64,000 nucleotides of DNA from Penelope pileata (taxonomy: Eukaryota > Chordata > Aves > Galliformes > Cracidae): the NCBI GenBank assembly GCA_013396635.1, contig WBMW01000146.1, positions 62,001-126,000 of the forward strand, written 5' to 3'. The notes beneath the pieces were generated by a model. It saw only the letters and a list, made by a program, of their open reading frames with translations, had not been told where the DNA came from and did no database searches. Shown piece by piece: positions 26,280 through 40,030 of this stretch. Position 1 is the first letter of the stretch; every line of letters starts with the position of its first letter. The translations under genes and the position numbers were made by a program.

Positions 26280-27524
26280 CTTCCTGCCTGCAGGAGCTGT
26301 ACACTGGTGGAGGAGCTGTAACCAAGTAAAAGAGCCATGGGAAGAAGTCATGGGTTTCTCATCATCTCTGATGATTGTCTCTGACGATGAGAAAGGGATC
26401 AATCAGATCTTCTCAGAGATCACGCAGAGACAAGTGTTTGAACCCAAACTGCAGCCAAGCAGGAACAGGCAGAACCTGTGCTTACCAGGATGGTAAATGG
26501 AGACTCCCATGATGGTGAAGGCTGAAAGGTGACAGCTTCTAGCGTCAGGAGAGGAGTTCCTGCTCCAGTTGCAGATCTGCAGATACAGAATATGTTAGTG
26601 TCCTTGTTTCAGATGATGGACTGGGTGCTCTGTCCATCAAAGCATCCAAATCTACTGAACCTGAGTCACACAGGAGCACCAGGAGGAGGCAGCAAGTGAT
26701 AGCATTAGGCAACTCCCTGCTTTGGAGCATGGAGGACCCGTGTGAAAGCCAGGGCTGCTGGTTAGGGAGGGCTGCTGGTTTTTGAGAGTTCATCTCAGAG
26801 ACACTGCAGAGAGGCTGACAAGACTTGAGCAGCCCTTGGATTATTATCTCTTCTGCTCTTCAACATGAGCACCGATGATACTGCCAAGGGAGACCCTAAC
26901 TGCTTCAAGTATGACTACGTGGCTAACCATCTGAAAAGAGGACTTGCAGAAAGGAACCACATTAGGCAGAATGTTGCCAGCAGGTTGAGGGAGGTGATCC
27001 TTCCCCTCTTTTCAGCAACGGTGAGACACTTCTGAAGTGCAGGGTCTGATTCCCCAGTATCCCAGAGACATGGACATACTGGAGTCCATCAAAGGTGAAG
27101 AAAGATTATTAGGGATTGAAGTATCTGACACATGAGGAGAGGTTGAGAAAGCTAGTTTTGTTTATCCTGGAGAAGAGAAAGGTTGAAGGGATCTTATCAA
27201 TGCGTATACATACCTGATGAGAGGATGTGAACAAGACAGAACCAAACTTTTTTCTGTGCTGCCAAATGGAAGAAAAAGAGGCAATGGGCATAAATGGAAA
27301 TACAGGAAATTCTGCTTAAACATAAAAACACCCCTTGTTTTTTCTTGTGAGAGTGATTGAACACTGGAAAATGTTGCCAGAGAGGTTGCAGAATCTCCAT
27401 CTTTAAGAAATTCAAGACCAGACTGGTCACAGACCCAAGAAACTTACTCTAGTTGATCGTGCTTCGAGGAGGACAATTGGACTAGCTGATCCAGAAGCCG
27501 CTTCCATCCTCAGCTATTCTATGA
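26280..27524 (+). mobile_element. CR1 LINE, internally deleted (ORF1 joined to ORF2/3' end)
   Basis: The left part carries decayed CR1 ORF1. Near 26515-26540 it reads EG-KVTAS, near 26560-26580 LQIQN. From about 26693 it reads QVIALGNSLLWSMEDP, corresponding to the VLVIGDSLLRGTE start of the ORF1 SGNH-esterase-like domain. About 26862-26910 reads FNMSTDDTAKGDPN, corresponding to FHVGTNDTARGD. From about 26955 the sequence becomes the far 3' part of ORF2 (GTTGCCAGCAGGTTGAGGGA), then GAGGAGAGGTTGAGAAAGCT, CTGGAGAAGAGAAAGGTTGA, GAACACTGGAAAATGTTGCC and a tail ending CTATTCTATGA at 27514-27524. Endonuclease and most reverse transcriptase are missing. Full-length CR1 is about 4.5 kb. The left edge is approximate. 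A small tandem copy of AGGGCTGCTGGTT lies at 26751-26784. Confidence 0.88.
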
Positions 27525-30500
27525 GTCCCAGCTCTTGAAAATCACATTGATTATGGCAGCCTCAAAAGGACTTCTTCCTTTTTAAATGTTCGAGTTAGGA
27601 AACTTTAGTGTAGGTCATAGTTAGCTAGTGGAAGTTCTTAATGACCTACATGTGCAGAGGAGAGTTTTCTAGGGCAGGCTCTTCATGTCTTCTCTTGAAG
27701 GAGGTGATAAAACACTTCCTCAATCTATCACCTGGCCATTGCGTTGAAAGAAACTGACAGGAAAATTGGGTATTGACAGATGGGAAACGGAGCAAAAAAT
27801 GCTTCTGAGCCTCATGGAGTGGTGGAGAGTTAGGATTCTGCTTTGTTTTTAATTTTTTCTGTAAATCAGAATTTAGGCCAGATTTGTAGGATGCAGACAG
27901 GAGCGTAGCCTCAGAATTATCCATGTTGCTGCATCAGTGGCATGGAAAGGCCCTGGCTATCACAGCAAAGTATCTGCTTTTTTCCAGCACTGTGAATTCT
28001 GTAGGATTTCATGAAAGCCTTGAAAATCCTCAGTTTGGGTGGGATGTTTTTCCAAGAAAACAATTTTAACAGGACAAACTGATTAGAGGAATATTTAATA
28101 ATTCTGATTCCCAATACTATGCATTCCCAGCTATGTCCCACCACAAATTTATTTTTATTGTGTACACAATGGTCTACAGTTTGTTTCAAATATTTTATAC
28201 CAACATTTATCTTGGACCAGCTGATGAATACGAACAACAGAGAAGCTTTATAAGACAAACGTGTTTTGTCAATTTTCAGCTGACAATATTGCTCTGTTTC
28301 TTTGCAGAGTATTTTATCATGAAATATGAAATTATGTTGCTACTGATTTTGATAAATACCATAAGAAAGAATATGTGGATGGACAATATATAGGCACATG
28401 GCAGTTTTAGGGAAGAAATTGTGACCATGTTAGGGGTCTAATTTATTCAGTTAATGAGGTATAGCTGAGAAAAAAATGCTCCAATTGAGAATTCCTATAT
28501 TATATATAAAGCATGTTTCAAAATACTAATACTAGAAACAGATCTATCCTTGATGAACTCCAGATGATTCCACTGATGTTAACACAAAGAAAAAACTAGC
28601 ATCTTCCCTCCTCTATCCCCTTCCCCTGCCAGAGGTAATCCAGAGAGTCTTTCACTGTTAAAGCCATTATGACATATTTTGGAACTAGCAAAAATGAAAA
28701 TGATTCATCTCGTCTTTCCTATGATGTTTAAAAATGTATTTTGCAGTAGCTGTAAGTACAAGGTGGTTAGAAAACTTTCAGCTATTTATATAAATAAATA
28801 TTGTAGGAAAAACCTTTGAAGTGGGAGATCATGAGTGAACACATCTGCTTAACAGAACTGAGAGCACAAGGATTAGAGACCTTTCTCTTCAGTTCTACCA
28901 AACAAAATTAAAGACGTGCTTTGCTTTAATGTTTTACTCATAAACATTTTCATTGTTTTGTATTTTTGCACTTCCACAGCAAAAGGAGTGTGCAGATAAA
29001 GAAATGTATCATTTCTCTTAATAGTAGAAGTATTCTGATTTTTAGTTACTGATGTAGCTTAAATGTAATCTTTGATAGTAAGACTCTAATTTATTTTTAA
29101 CTAAAACAAGCCCATACAAGATAATGTTAAAAAAAGACCTTTGGTTCTTTAATATCACTCATGAAAAAAAGTCTTTGAAGGTACTGCAGTTTAAACAGCT
29201 CAGTATAATATCCAAGAATCTGATCTTTCTTTGCAAAGATTTGTTTCTTGATCAAAAGAATGAAGCACACAAATTAAGAAGTCCTTTCCATCTTGTAATG
29301 CTGGGATTCTGTGATTCATTCTATTCATAGCAGAGCTTGAAACCTTTTTCCATTATCCAGTCAGTAATGTTGAATAAACTTTCTTAAGCTGAGTGATCTT
29401 ACTCAAATATTTTTTGAGCAGACAAAAGGATAAAAAAGACAAAATAAAAGAAAACCCAGACCTCAGTAAAGCCCTTCCCTATCAGAGAAATGAGAGAATT
29501 GTTTTATGATATTTTTTCCTCTTTTTTTTTTTTCTTCACATAAATGAGTCTTTTCTTTGAACGTTGTATAAATGCTAGATTGTTATAGGGTCTCATATGT
29601 TCCTGCCTGCTAAGGAACCTAATTTTGCTCACAAGAAAATAACTATTCCCAAGTGGAAATGGCCATCATCAAACCTAGTAATTTTTGTACAAAAAAAATG
29701 GGTTAACTTCCTTTACTTACTGAATACTGTGCTGAAAGAAGAACAATACAAGAGTGGTGTAGTAACTTGGTTTTATGGAGTGCCACACTTAAATAAATGA
29801 AAAACCTAATGCATGTAAGATCAGGAGAGAAAAAGTTTTATTGACAAACAGAATTTTTAAACATTAAAAATATATTTATTATAAAAAATAGAACAGAGTT
29901 AAAAATGGAATTGAAAACACATTTTAAGGAACTTTAATGCACTAAGGGTAATGGCATCTGAGCTAGCTTGTGAAATTGGCTGCCTTCTGCAATGCGTATT
30001 CTAGTTGACATATGTTGGAGAGTGCTGGTGCTATATTTTCCTTACCAGAATTACTGATGCTGACTGCTCTAGGCACTTCTGCAGTCTGAAGTGGAATGAT
30101 TGAAAAATAGAACAATTTAAGCAATTGCTCTTTAAAATTCTTGTGCTTGAGTATTGGAGATCACATCCTGGCTTCTGGTTCAAGTTCCTGACTGGAACGA
30201 GGTAGATATTGATTGGTTGTCTCTCTGGGGAAATGTCTCCTTTGACAACATTCTTGACTACTACAAATTTCATTCTGGACCCCAGAAACTGCTTTTAATA
30301 TGTTCATTCACTAAAATTCCACATTACCAGTAAAGTTTTGTTTTGAACAGATCTATACTTTCTTGCAAAAAAAAATGAAAATAAAAAATTCAAAACAATT
30401 GCAAAAGTATTTCTGACCTTTTGTTTGGATTGAATGGAGCTAGAAAAGGGAATGGTAAACATTCAGAGGATCAGATTCATTGTTAACCTCTTGAAACAGT

Positions 30501-33500
30501 AATGGAGAAGAATGCTTTGTTGTAGAAGGTTATGGTAAGCAGTGATTTTACAGGATTCCAGTGCATATGCTTGTAGTAGGAAAAGAAAGAAATCTCTTGG
30601 TCAAATATATTAGAGACATCAGGAAAATGTTTAAGAGCCTGTGCAAGAGTGAACCTGATGGTACTTGATGCAACTTGGAGTAGAGTTGATCAGTTGATTG
30701 CAATTCATTTCAATGAATTATCTTCTTTAGCTCTTATCAGACTTATTTTTAGTTATACGAGGATTTAATGTGATCATGATCAATATCAGCATAATTACAT
30801 GGATAATAAATGAAAGAAACAAGTGTTTAAACCAAGAGAATCAAGAAGGGAAACAAGTGACCTGAAATACAGGCATAATTTTAATGTTTCACATTACATG
30901 GAAAACAATGCAGAGAAGAGCATAAAGAAAAATGCTAGATCTTTAGGCAGTAAAGCACAATACATAAGAAAAATAACATTTTTATCCTTTAAAATCATGC
31001 TATCTTAAGAAGAAAAAAAGTAAGTAACAATCACCAAGGCCATAAAAATGTCTAGTAAAGGGAAGAGTAATCACAGTGCAACTGTAGAAGACTAAGAGAC
31101 ATTGAGGATGAAGTTTTCTACTTATTCCACTAGTTTTCTACTAATTTCATTTCTATGTTTGCAACTATGCTGTTAGACCAATGACTGAATTCAATTGCCA
31201 TTGGCCTATGGAGCCAGGTGCAACCTAATGCCAAGAACACATTGGAGAAGTGAGGCCAAGTGTTGTTCGTCTACAATAAACTCATTCAGGAGACGCTGGA
31301 CTAACACAGACTCTTGGTGAGAAGCCCATGAGCCAACAGACCAGGAAACCAAGGACATGGTGCACTTAGAGTCAAGATGAAGCTAGAAATAGATTCTCAT
31401 ATAGTGTGTAAAATGACAACACAGAATGTCTTAAAAGTTCCTGTAGCTAAAAAAGATGGATGACTACAAAAAAAGCATAATTTTGACCTTTTGAAAATTG
31501 AAATATTTACTGCAGCTGTCTGGAACTCATGAGAAATCTTTCATGAAATTTGAGAGTTTTTAATGCCATGAAGTCATTCAGTAGAGAATCACTAGTATCT
31601 ACCTATGACTAAAGATATATTCTTCTATGTAGCCAGGAAGAAAATGTTCAGTTTTCAATGTTATGTCTTTTGAGAAGAATAGCAAAAGATGCAGATGCAG
31701 TTGAGAAGTCACTTGGACTATGGTACAACAGTACACTAGCTGTAAATTAGTCGGTAACATACAAGTCAGCAAAAGCATAACGTCTGAAAGCTTACGAAAA
31801 AGTGGCTGAAAATCCTTACAACTAACATATATTGTTTTCTAAGGGATTTGGAAAAGCTTCTATAGATTATGAAGGAAGTCTACTATTCTGCAGAATGATT
31901 AAAGTGAAAGTGTAATTTTCAAAGTTAAATCAGGAAAAATACTCATCTAAAACTAGGAGACCAAAGCTGTTGCTAATAGATACCTGAATACAGTCAGAAA
32001 ATTCATCTGGAATAATTGCATAATTTGAGTTAAAATTTTATCTCATTAGAAAAAGACTTTAAAAAACACCACCAATTGCATCTGAGTGGTTGTCATACAT
32101 GCATTCCAAACTTCTGTGCTATGAGGTTAGAAGTTACTCAAAACTGCCACTTCAGGTGGAAAGACAGTGCAGGGCAGGGCACGGATAATGTAGTGCATCA
32201 TGAGATAATGTTATCAATACTTGATAATGGCTATGAAAGATGGAAAACAGAGGCAGTCAGCCACAGTGACCAGGAAGAGGCTTGGATATCACTGAGGTTC
32301 ATGCAGGAGAAATATAAAAGGTAATGCATATAAAGGGCTACTACTTGGGCACCTTGAAGGCATAATCTATGTCACTCCCACTGATAACAGCATGGACATG
32401 AAATGTTTTAAAGACTGTCAGTCTGAGAGAATTGTGGTGATTAAGTATATGCAGCGTCAATAGGATTTGCATCTTCTACATTCCAGTAAACTCCAGTCCC
32501 AACAATTTATCAAACACTTGAAAAAAAAACCACAGAGAATACAATATTTAAAAATAAAATAACGGGTATGGAGATATATGAAGAAGTCACAGACTGCAGG
32601 GGGCAGCTGGAAGTCAATCTTTATGTGACTGGATTAATAGCTACGGTTCTAACCCTGTTGCAAACAAAACATTTAGATTTTCAGTTATTTGACTTTTTTG
32701 GATATTCGTCAGTATATGATGATACATATATATTTTTTTCCACTTCCATTTGCAGAAATAAGTATCTATCACTATTCTGAGAGGAAAAACTGCTGATGGT
32801 GTGACAGAGGTTTCTTTTTTTTTTTCAGGGACTTGAGAAATTTTCCAGAACCTGCTCCAGGCTACTCCATTGATATTTTGAATTCCTCGGAGGCTGTAAG
32901 AAGGGATTAACTGTTGGACGATATCCACATGAGAGACCATGAACACTAGAAGTTGAAGGCTTTGCAGCATAATAATCTGTGAAAATGTCATCTGAAAAGC
33001 TGAGATAATGTCTGAAATTTGCCAATGGGCAAGAATACTGTATCTGGGGATGTAAAAGAGATAGGCTTGAGCTTGATTATAAGAATTCAAGAAAGATGGA
33101 ATTGAATCTGAATAGAGAGACTTGTGGCTCTTTGGCTTATGTCTCACAGGAGATAAGCACTTGCTGACCTTCAGTCCCTCAGTGCTCTTCTGCCCAGACT
33201 TTTAGTGAACTTGAATGTTTGTTTCTTGACCTTGAGACCCAGCTAAGCAAAGAGGTTTAGAAATACTTGAATTGGATCTGTTGTTATGATGATCTTTTCA
33301 TGAATAATTTTTTGGCGAGCTTAGTGTAAATCTGGATGCTGTTCATGAACTGTTAGTATTGCAAGGTACAGAGGAAAAATCACTGATTCTGTGAGAAGAG
33401 CAAACGGCAATGTGCTGTTCTTATCTGCAGGACAAATATTTTGATGAGCTGCATAGACAGATAATTTACAAGTCAAGAACTGCAGAAGGCTGTTATGGAA

Positions 33501-36343
33501 AATATGTTGAGTTTCTCTTCCCTTGTAATTCTTCAGTCCATTATAGATAACTGTGGTCAGAAGAGCATATGTAATATATTAGCTATGCTTTCTTTACTTT
33601 GGGACACTAAGTCCCTAGGAAAATATTAGTGTAGCTCTGCGAACAGTCAAACTAAGGCCAAACAGTTATTTCAGGAATTAGATGTAGTGGGACATCAGGA
33701 TGCACACAAACATGCAGTCTTGCCAATCTATATTGTTCTTGAACGTATGAGTCTAAAATGGGACAGAGCACACCAGCTGATGCCTTCTTAGGGAGTAGTA
33801 GAGAATAGGTTTATCTTTTACATCTCTTTACGTGTTCTAACATTGTTTAGTTTATTTTTGCAATTATGTAGTGTTGACTCCAATATGGTTTGTATTTTGT
33901 AATAACTCCTAAGCTTTATTTCTGAAGAACTACTAACTAACTGGTTGTTCTTTCAGTTATATTTGCAGAGATGACTTTTATTTTTTTGGAAAAGAATACT
34001 TTGCTCATATCCTTATTACATTTTGCAAGCAAAGATTTCATCTATTCCCAGTGCTGAAGTTTGTATCTTCAAAGTTTATCTGTACCTTGCAATTGAAAAT
34101 ACTGGATCGTTCTTGAATCCTTTTTCTTTTGATTTAAGGAGGTTGTTCAATATTTGTCTGTTTTGCATTAATGCTTCTTAAAAATACAAAGAAGAATAAG
34201 ACCTGGAATGTTTCTGTTCTTTTTGCTGTGGTAAATGTGTACCAGTTATGAACAAAATGATTCATGAGGTTTCCAGTCATGGGCACTACTTACCCTGCGC
34301 ACTCTATTTAGGGGACTTGATAAATGTCTGCTGTGGAAGAATACACGGTGTCCAATGGTTAGAACAATTTGGGTTGAATACTATTTATTCCAACGGTTTT
34401 GTCTTTCTTAGAAAATCTTCTTTCCATCAACTTTGAGTAGTCTGGGTCTGCTTGCAGTGGTGGGAAGATCCTATTCTTCCCCAACACCTCCAAGGTTACA
34501 GTCTGACTTCCCTATATTCCTCTCTACCTTCACTTGAAACTATTCTCCAGTGTGGTCATTTGTCTACAGGGAAGCAGAAATCTGCTTCTCCTTCCTGGGA
34601 GCTCTTCCTGATTCAGTGAGTTTAGAAAATAATCAAGAATCAGATAGTCTCTTCTAGCCAGCCACATCCTCTTTAATATTGTGCACAATGCACTGTATGC
34701 ACAGTTAACTATGGTCAAAGAAACCAATGATCAGCATTTCTCACTCAGAGGCAGGTAAAGTACAAGTCTTTAACGTGATATTATGGTTGCTCAGAAGTTG
34801 GTGGGCCATTTCCCACCCAATCAATAAAATAATTAAGCATCATATAAGGCTTTGACTTATCACTGGCAACAAGGCAGTAGATACTCTATCCAGTCTATTT
34901 GATTCTGTATTAAGTGTATCTCAAAGCAATACTTTACTCTCCAGAGGCATGTTTTTTTTTTCTTTTGTGCATGTTATGTATGTTGTCAGGGCTGCCTGAC
35001 TGGCAAGACGAATCAGAACATGTTTACGTCACCTGTTCCACCACACTAGAGATGAAAGACAAGTGCAGAACCATTTCAGTTCACTCAATTTTTGAGCAAT
35101 TCAGCCCAAGTCTGGCAGCTGGAATTGTATTAAAAACACAGAAATGTCTAGGAAATGTCACTTGTTCTGGGGGGAGGGAAGGATTAAACACCAAAAAAAA
35201 CCTGCTAGGCATCCCTGTTGATGTTGTATATATACTTCTATAACTCGAAAAAGGTACGTGAGTCGGACCACCTATTTCACAGTGATGGGATTTTCAAGTT
35301 TCTTAACCAAAATTATTCGCTTTATTATTTTTTTTCCTTCCAGTTATGACTTGGCCAGCTAGCATGGCTATGAAAGTACGAAACTACATGCAGGCAAGAT
35401 GCTAAACAGCGTTTCAATTCATTTTCTGACACTTGACCAAAACTCAAATTTTAATACTGTTATGTTGCCAGGATCTCAGTGTGTTATTTTAGTCTGCGCA
35501 GAAGAGGAAAATCCGTTGTAATTTTTTTTCTCTAGAAGCATTGAAGAGTTAATTACCTATTTATGAACTTTGTATTCAGTATGACTTCAGCTCTTATTCT
35601 CCTGGGGAAAGAGTTAAGACTTCCAAATTATGTCTTCTTTCAAATGATTTTTTTTCAAAATTTAAGCAAAAATCATTTAAAGTTGTCTGACACTGAGTAT
35701 AAAAATCAAAATATTCTGGTGTCATCCCTGACAGTAAGTCATCTTTTTTGTGTATTGGGTGCAGTCATTGAAGATGTAAAATAGTTTGAGAATATGTATA
35801 CTTTTCATATTGGCTTTCGCTATTATCTTTGTTCTTCAGGAGCTGTATAGGGCACTGTAGAATATTTTCAAGTGATGGATGCTACAGAGAATCATCAGCT
35901 GTCAGAAGAAGTGTGTAGCATTTATGCCTGAGGACTTTATCAAGAGCTGTAGGGAAAATATTTGCAGGTTGTTGGAAGTAGTCAATGGGTGCTGAGTGCC
36001 ATTTCGGGTAACTGAGATATTATTTACAAATCCTGGATCAGAAGAAATTAATCCCTTCAGTGTAGCAAAGGTCATTAATGAACTATACCAAGTTTTGAGT
36101 ACACAGAGAATGGAAGCTTTATTTGAAGAGATTTGTGCAGGTAATGACAGTTCTGGCCCTCAGCTCAAAAGTTTGGGCTCATAGACTTGTGCCTAGAACT
36201 TCAAATTTTATTTTTGGCTAGGAAAAAGAGTAGAAAACATTTTCAAGGACAAAGAAAAGTTTGTAATCAGATGATTACCAACACTTGGAGCTTTCCTCTT
36301 GCTAATAGCATTTTCCTTTTTCTATTCTTCTACTACATTACTC
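27525..36343. other. Noncoding AT-rich sequence
   Basis: Almost nine kilobases with no recognised exon or repeat. The longest open frame in the window (168 codons, minus, 32641-33147) lies here. It reads through a T-run on the + strand (KKK in the frame) and shows no domain. Confidence 0.55.
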
Positions 36344-36360
36344 TTTTTTTTTTTTTTTTT

Positions 36361-36788
36361 AAATCGATCTCTGTTGTCAGAGTCCTGAGGGCACCGACAG
36401 GTGTTAATGGCCCTGAGCAACCTTAGCTGAGATCCCATCCCAGGCCCCATCCATGGGCCCAGGATGCCATCTCAGCTCTACCGAGGCCTCATTCCTACCC
36501 ATCAATGCTTTCCGTTGTTGGACTGCCAGAGCCCTGCCCTCCCCACTATGAGTCCCACTGGGATGGGCTGGACCCACAGGCCAGCGTCCTGGCCTGGTCT
36601 CAATGGGTCTGATGCACTGGGCTGGGGGATTACCCAGCTGTTCCCTGAGACCTGCCCTGCTTCCTGGCAGTGGGATGTGCCCTACACTTGGGGGTCCCTT
36701 AAGGGGTCCCATGTGAAGCCCCCACTGCTCCTCACATTCAGTCCCAAGACACGCCCAGCTCTGGTCACTCCCTGGCTCCCATTATATC
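36361..36788. repeat. GC-rich insert of unknown origin
   Basis: About 430 bases markedly richer in G+C than the AT-rich sequence on both sides, bordered on the left by a 17-T run (36344-36360). Open frames of about 100 codons exist on both strands (36464-36796 +, 36404-36712 -), as expected from GC-rich sequence, with no domain recognised. If read on the minus strand it would end in a poly(A) tract, as a retrotransposed transcript would. A solo LTR (TGTTGTCAG near 36372) is the other option. I found no clear target-site duplication. Confidence 0.5.
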
Positions 36789-39531
36789 AGAACTAAAATC
36801 TGAGGCAGAAATGTTAATTTTAGTTGTAGACCAAACAAATATTCACTCATCTATTAAACATTTATGCGCTGCTATGTATCTTAATGTCTCTCTCTGTAAA
36901 GGAAAGCTTTTGTAAACTGAATATTTTAGAATATAAACTGTGGAGTAGACTGATAAGAAAAACGTAGCTTTGAAATCATTGAGCACTGAGAAAGTAATAT
37001 TTGAGTAATAGAGTGCTTTAGTGGTCATACATTCAAATGATTTCTGTGAGACAGTAGCCTGGCTATTTTCTAAGACATTTCTAAAGTATGTCATATTTGC
37101 TATTCAAACAAAAAATCTCTGCTTTGGCTAGGTGAAAATTTTCCACTTTCTGAAATCTGTCTAAATACATACACACATATCAGCTTACAGAAACAATTGA
37201 TGGCACTGTTCTGTATTATTGTGTCTCTGTGTACTCTTTAGAGAGAAGAATAGGGCATTTCATTTATGGTTACTTGTAAGCCTGGAACTGAACGAAATCC
37301 TACCTTTATAACATCCATTGAAAAGGTGTTGAATGCTCCAAAATTAATAGCTCTGGCACCCTTGTCCTTCCAGGGAGGCCAAACAAGAAGAGGGAATTAC
37401 TATTTCCATCCTTCAGAACCTGTTTGTATTTGGATTCATTTCTAGATATCTTTGGAAAACAGTAATAATTAAGAGGCTGTCTTATAGGAGAGGAATACTT
37501 AATGAGTAAACAAACAGCTTTAATTTCATGTCCATTCACAACATCAATTTTTTAGTATCAGGATGACCAAAGGCCATCCTAGCACATCTCCCTGAAGCCA
37601 CACTGCCAATACTTTCATTGCAGACAGTATAATAAATCCAATAACATATTTTTGGCTGCCAGAGGATTATAGTTTTCTTTTGGGAATTCTGCAATTTCTG
37701 AGATAGTGTCAAAGTATTTTTGCACTTATGAAACAAGTCTTTATCATCTGAGGATCACAGTGTGTCTTGGAGACACCAATTGAATGCAGGTGTATATCTG
37801 AAATAAGTCTAAATGCATTCAAAGTTAACAGTTACATTTTTGACCAGATTAAGTCTTGTTATAGAACGATATCAGGATGGTTTCACAAAACACATTTTTC
37901 ATGGAACTTATTGACCAGTATTGATAACATTTTCATTATTTTTGGAAGTAGTCTAATAAATTTCAAGCAGATTATCTCTCCTTATACAGACAGCCTTCTT
38001 ATAGAAAGTGAACTCTAATATGGGAAAGTGCAAGGTCCAAAAATATAATTGCAGATAGTCAACTGAAACTTAGGAAGTGATGTTTGACAATCATCCAAAA
38101 TGATCCTTGATCTAGAAGGATTTTCTCAAGAAGGAAGAGCTGCGTATTAATTACCATGATGATGTTTAGTGGGACTATCAAAGGAACATTGTGAGCCATC
38201 TTGAAACTACTGGCATACAAAGACTTTTTATGGGTATTGAAATCTTGAAGTGTATTAGAATAGCTATAGCTAGGGCTTATTGTCTGCCACAGAATTTGAA
38301 CTCTTCAGTTTATTGCAAGGTTGCTTCTTGAAAATACTACCTGAATTTAGTCCTTAAGCATTGGCAGAAGCATATATTCTTCCAGAATATATGTATGTAT
38401 TTCATTTAAAGGAATCCATATGCACATCACCGTGCAGAAAGTCTGTGTGCAAATGATGAGACTAGAAGAGCAAGTGGTCTCCTGGTAGAGTGAATTGGCC
38501 TTTGTTGGAATTCATGCTGCAACAAAATGGCTTATTTAAAGCCAGTAGCAATGGGTGCTTTTGGTGAGAAGATAGAGGAGTTACGATGCTAACTCTGAGA
38601 AAGGATGTATGACTGGATTTCTGACACTTTGCATACATTTTCAAAAGTTAAGCCTTATCATTATCTTAATAAAATAGTTTGTGCATACCAAGAACTGACC
38701 CAGAATTTTATTCCTAACAATCTGAAATTGACTTTTTTATTCATTCATTAGGTTCAGGTATTTGGGGTTTACCTGCATTTATTAGTCATTTCTGCTTAAA
38801 AATTAAAAGCCCATAGCACATACAAAATTTTGCAAATGGTTTCTTTTACTGTAGTACCAAACGTCATCACTCATGTCTTGCACTTCAGTAATTGGTTGCA
38901 TATTTAACAGAAAGATAAAACATATCTAATAATATTTATAAAATATAGTTTGTAAATTGAGATAGAAGCTATGAGGAATATTAAACACTTCAGATTTCTA
39001 CACAAGCTTGAGAAAATGCACATTTTGCAAGCTTCAGAGTAATCTGAGAAGGGCAAATCATACAATATTATCTTGCTCATTCCATTCTCTAATGCTTTGT
39101 CTAGTTTTATACAATCCAGAAGACAAAGTTCTTGTTACCAACTGAAACAACTATTATATGAAGTTCAGTTAGTGTCTTATTTTGAAATAAAGCTAGCCTT
39201 GTAGGGTGGATTTTTATTTCATTTTTTTTCCATTCCATGCTAGTAATATCTGTGTGTGAGCTAAACTGAGCAAAACTTTAATTTATGCAGTTATTTTGGA
39301 AAGCAGAATATTTTGTTTACATCAAATAAAGCACATTCATATAAGAGTAGAAAATTAGACCTCGCACAACAGGTCTTCATCAGTAATGTAGTTCTAAAAC
39401 ATCTCAATCAGAAATCGGCTTTGGCGATGTGGATGTTTCTCAGACATTATACAGATGTGGAAATAAATGTTTACGTGGTGCTGGGAGCAAACCAGAGTCT
39501 AGGACACTTCTGTCCTAAGTTCTGTTTCCCC

Positions 39532-39607
39532 CTTGCTTCAGGCATGTCTGAAGGAACAAATGGTTAATTCTTTACACAATACACACTCAATTATTATGAT
39601 GCATTAA
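39532..39607 (+). repeat. 76-bp direct repeat, copy A
   Basis: Begins CTTGCTTCAGGCATGTCTGA and ends TTATTATGATGCATTAA. It aligns without gaps to 41150-41225, with roughly three quarters of positions identical. Shared blocks are CAGGCATGT, TGAAGGA, AAATGGTTAA, ATTATTATGA and GCATTAA. Similarity extends about 10 bases further left (TGTT..CC.C). I do not recognise it as a known transposon. Confidence 0.75.
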
Positions 39608-39973
39608 TATTATTTGCAAACTAGTGTATACTGAACTATATTTATTTCAGTCCCATTTAATCTTGCATCATTTCACTAAATAAAACACTTTAACAAATAA
39701 GGTGGAGAACAGCCAGCAGTGTGTGATAATGGTCCTCGTTTTAGAGTCAGGAGTTATAGTTTTGCATCTCCTCAGACTTGGGAGTGGGCTGTTAACTTGT
39801 CTTGTGGCCCCAGAATCATCTCATACCAATTATTCCAATGATTCATCACAAATAAATATTTACAAGATTTTCACAATACTTTTTAAAATTTTGACAGTGT
39901 TCTCTTATTGCTACAAGTCCACAACCAACATGAACACTGCATTTCCAAATAAGGAGTTTTATATTTATCCATC

Positions 39974-40030
39974 CATACATATCAACATATATGCACACAT
40001 ATATTTATATAAGTATGCATATATATGTGT
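39974..40030. repeat. AT/CA low-complexity tract
   Basis: Interrupted CATATATGCACACATATATT-like sequence with alternating purine and pyrimidine. It generates the C-terminal part of a chance 137-codon open frame (39702-40115). Confidence 0.8.

Noticed and set aside
32641..33147. 168-codon open frame on the minus strand
   Set aside because: Longest frame in the window, but no domain, no splice or promoter support, and it reads through a homopolymer run. Length is within chance for 64 kb on six frames.
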